Positions 5,023 through 5,819 of a stretch of DNA of 5,819 nucleotides are shown here, in pieces. Under the pieces are notes generated by a model. That model saw only the letters and a list, made by a program, of their open reading frames with translations. It did not search any database and was not told the origin of the DNA. Position 1 is the first letter of the stretch. The number at the start of each line of letters is the position of its first letter. The stretch comes from Acidobacteriota bacterium (GTDB taxonomy: Bacteria; Acidobacteriota; Terriglobia; Terriglobales; Acidobacteriaceae), in assembly GCA_028873155.1 (NCBI GenBank), contig JAGWML010000189.1:1-5819 (forward strand), read 5' to 3'. The translations under genes and the position numbers were made by a program.

Positions 5023-5026
5023 TGAT

Positions 5027-5819
5027 ATGACTGAGATTGTTGCCATTCGCGCCCGCGAAGTCCTTGACTCGCGAGGCAATCCTACCGTCGAAGCAGATGT
5101 AATCCTGGAAAGCGGAGCCATGGGCCGCGCCATCGTGCCCTCGGGCGCTTCCACCGGCGAGCATGAGGCCGTGGAGCTGCGTGACGGCGACAAGAGCCAC
5201 TACCTCGGCAAGGGTGTCCTGCAGGCCGTCGCCAACGTCGAATCCATCCTCGCACCCGAGCTCGAAGGCATGGACGCCTCCAATCAGCGCCTCATCGATC
5301 AGACTATGATCGCCCTCGATGGCACGCCGAACAAGGGCAAGCTCGGCGCCAACGCTATCCTCGCCGTCTCCATGGCCGCCACCCGCGCCGTCGCGCAGAC
5401 CCTCGAGATCCCCCTTTACCGCTACCTCGGCGGCATCAACGCCTCCGTGCTGCCCACGCCCATGATGAACATCCTCAACGGTGGCGCGCATGCCGACAAC
5501 AACGTTGACTTCCAGGAATTCATGGTCATGCCCGTCGGCGCCGAGCGATTCTCTGACGCGCTGCGCTGGGGCGCCGAGGTCTTCCACACCCTCAAGGGAG
5601 TGCTCAAGAAGAAGGGATACAACACCGCAGTCGGCGACGAAGGCGGCTTCGCTCCCTCCCTCAAGTCCAACACCGAAGCCATCGAAGTCATCCTTGAAGC
5701 CATCGAGCTGGCCGGCTACAAGCCCGGCGAGCAGATCGCCATCGCTCTCGACCCCGCCTCCAGTGAGTTCTACGACAAGGAAAAGGGCAAGTATGTCTTC
5801 AAAAAGAGCGACAAGCGTG
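5027..5819 (+). CDS. eno: Enolase (phosphopyruvate hydratase), 3' end off window
   Basis: Enolase interconverts 2-phosphoglycerate and phosphoenolpyruvate in glycolysis and gluconeogenesis; it is cytoplasmic and Mg-dependent. The window holds 264 codons of the roughly 430 usual. The N-terminus MTEIVAIRAREVLDSRGNPT is the family standard. Visible functional residues are S42 in the SGAST loop, the GEHE region (44-47), H155 in GGAHADNNVDFQEF, E164, E205 in VGDEGGFAP (catalytic-base-assisting Glu) and D242 in LDPASSEFYD (first Mg ligand). The catalytic Lys and the remaining metal ligands lie beyond the edge. Codons are strongly C-ending (CTC, GCC, GTC, AAC), as expected for a highly expressed gene in a GC-rich genome. 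The frame is open upstream to 4871, but the family N-terminus and the GAGGAG favour 5027. It is divergent from the VirB10-like gene and appears to have its own promoter. Confidence 0.98.
   Translation, partial: MTEIVAIRAREVLDSRGNPTVEADVILESGAMGRAIVPSGASTGEHEAVELRDGDKSHYLGKGVLQAVANVESILAPELEGMDASNQRLIDQTMIALDGTPNKGKLGANAILAVSMAATRAVAQTLEIPLYRYLGGINASVLPTPMMNILNGGAHADNNVDFQEFMVMPVGAERFSDALRWGAEVFHTLKGVLKKKGYNTAVGDEGGFAPSLKSNTEAIEVILEAIELAGYKPGEQIAIALDPASSEFYDKEKGKYVFKKSDKR

Noticed and set aside
4860..5026. Fluoride riboswitch before eno
   Set aside because: Considered because this riboswitch occurs upstream of eno in some bacteria, but its conserved GGNGAUGG start and GCUGAUGRCUCCUA end are not present.
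4892..5703. Minus-strand frames of 231 and 93 codons opposite enolase
   Set aside because: They are antisense to an unmistakable enolase and show His/Gly/Asp-rich shadow composition.

Overview
The window is ordinary-looking chromosomal DNA from a GC-rich bacterium. The protein flavour suggests a soil Acidobacteriota (Terriglobales-like): a secreted VirB10-like/glycine-zipper protein, a stand-alone frataxin, a GC-rich third codon position, and a CecR/YbhG-like efflux unit. This assignment is an inference from general resemblance; no marker in the window fixes the phylum. I see no rRNA, tRNA, CRISPR array, insertion sequence or phage gene.

Layout. Positions 1-1777 (minus strand) hold a regulator-efflux unit. 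A TetR-family repressor (1028-1777) overlaps by 17 bp the start of an HlyD/YbhG-type periplasmic adaptor (1-1044), which runs off the left edge. A strong inverted repeat (1781-1800) sits against the repressor start codon and over its predicted -10, so autorepression is the simplest reading. Between 1801 and 2352 there is an AT-rich spacer and one small, unrecognised minus-strand ORF (1962-2228) with a good ribosome binding site.

Positions 2353-2676 (plus) encode a CyaY/frataxin iron-binding protein. It converges on a 3-hydroxyacyl-CoA dehydrogenase (2683-3543, minus) with only 6 bp between the genes, and both stop codons lie inside one small inverted repeat. Upstream of that dehydrogenase on the same strand is a secreted protein with a VirB10-like domain and a glycine zipper (3624-4580, minus). 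A 446-bp intergenic region with a candidate operator, an extended -10 and a long leader separates it from enolase (5027 to the right edge, plus), of which 264 codons are present.

How the genes work together. Only the tetR-adaptor pair is clearly a functional unit: drug or solvent efflux under a local repressor, with the pump ATPase and permease probably just beyond the left edge. CyaY (iron-sulfur assembly), the acyl-CoA dehydrogenase (fatty-acid or butyrate metabolism), the envelope protein and enolase (glycolysis) appear to be independent transcription units. I found no convincing new multi-gene system; the observations most worth checking are the small ORF, the VirB10-like protein, the regulatory palindromes and the enolase leader.
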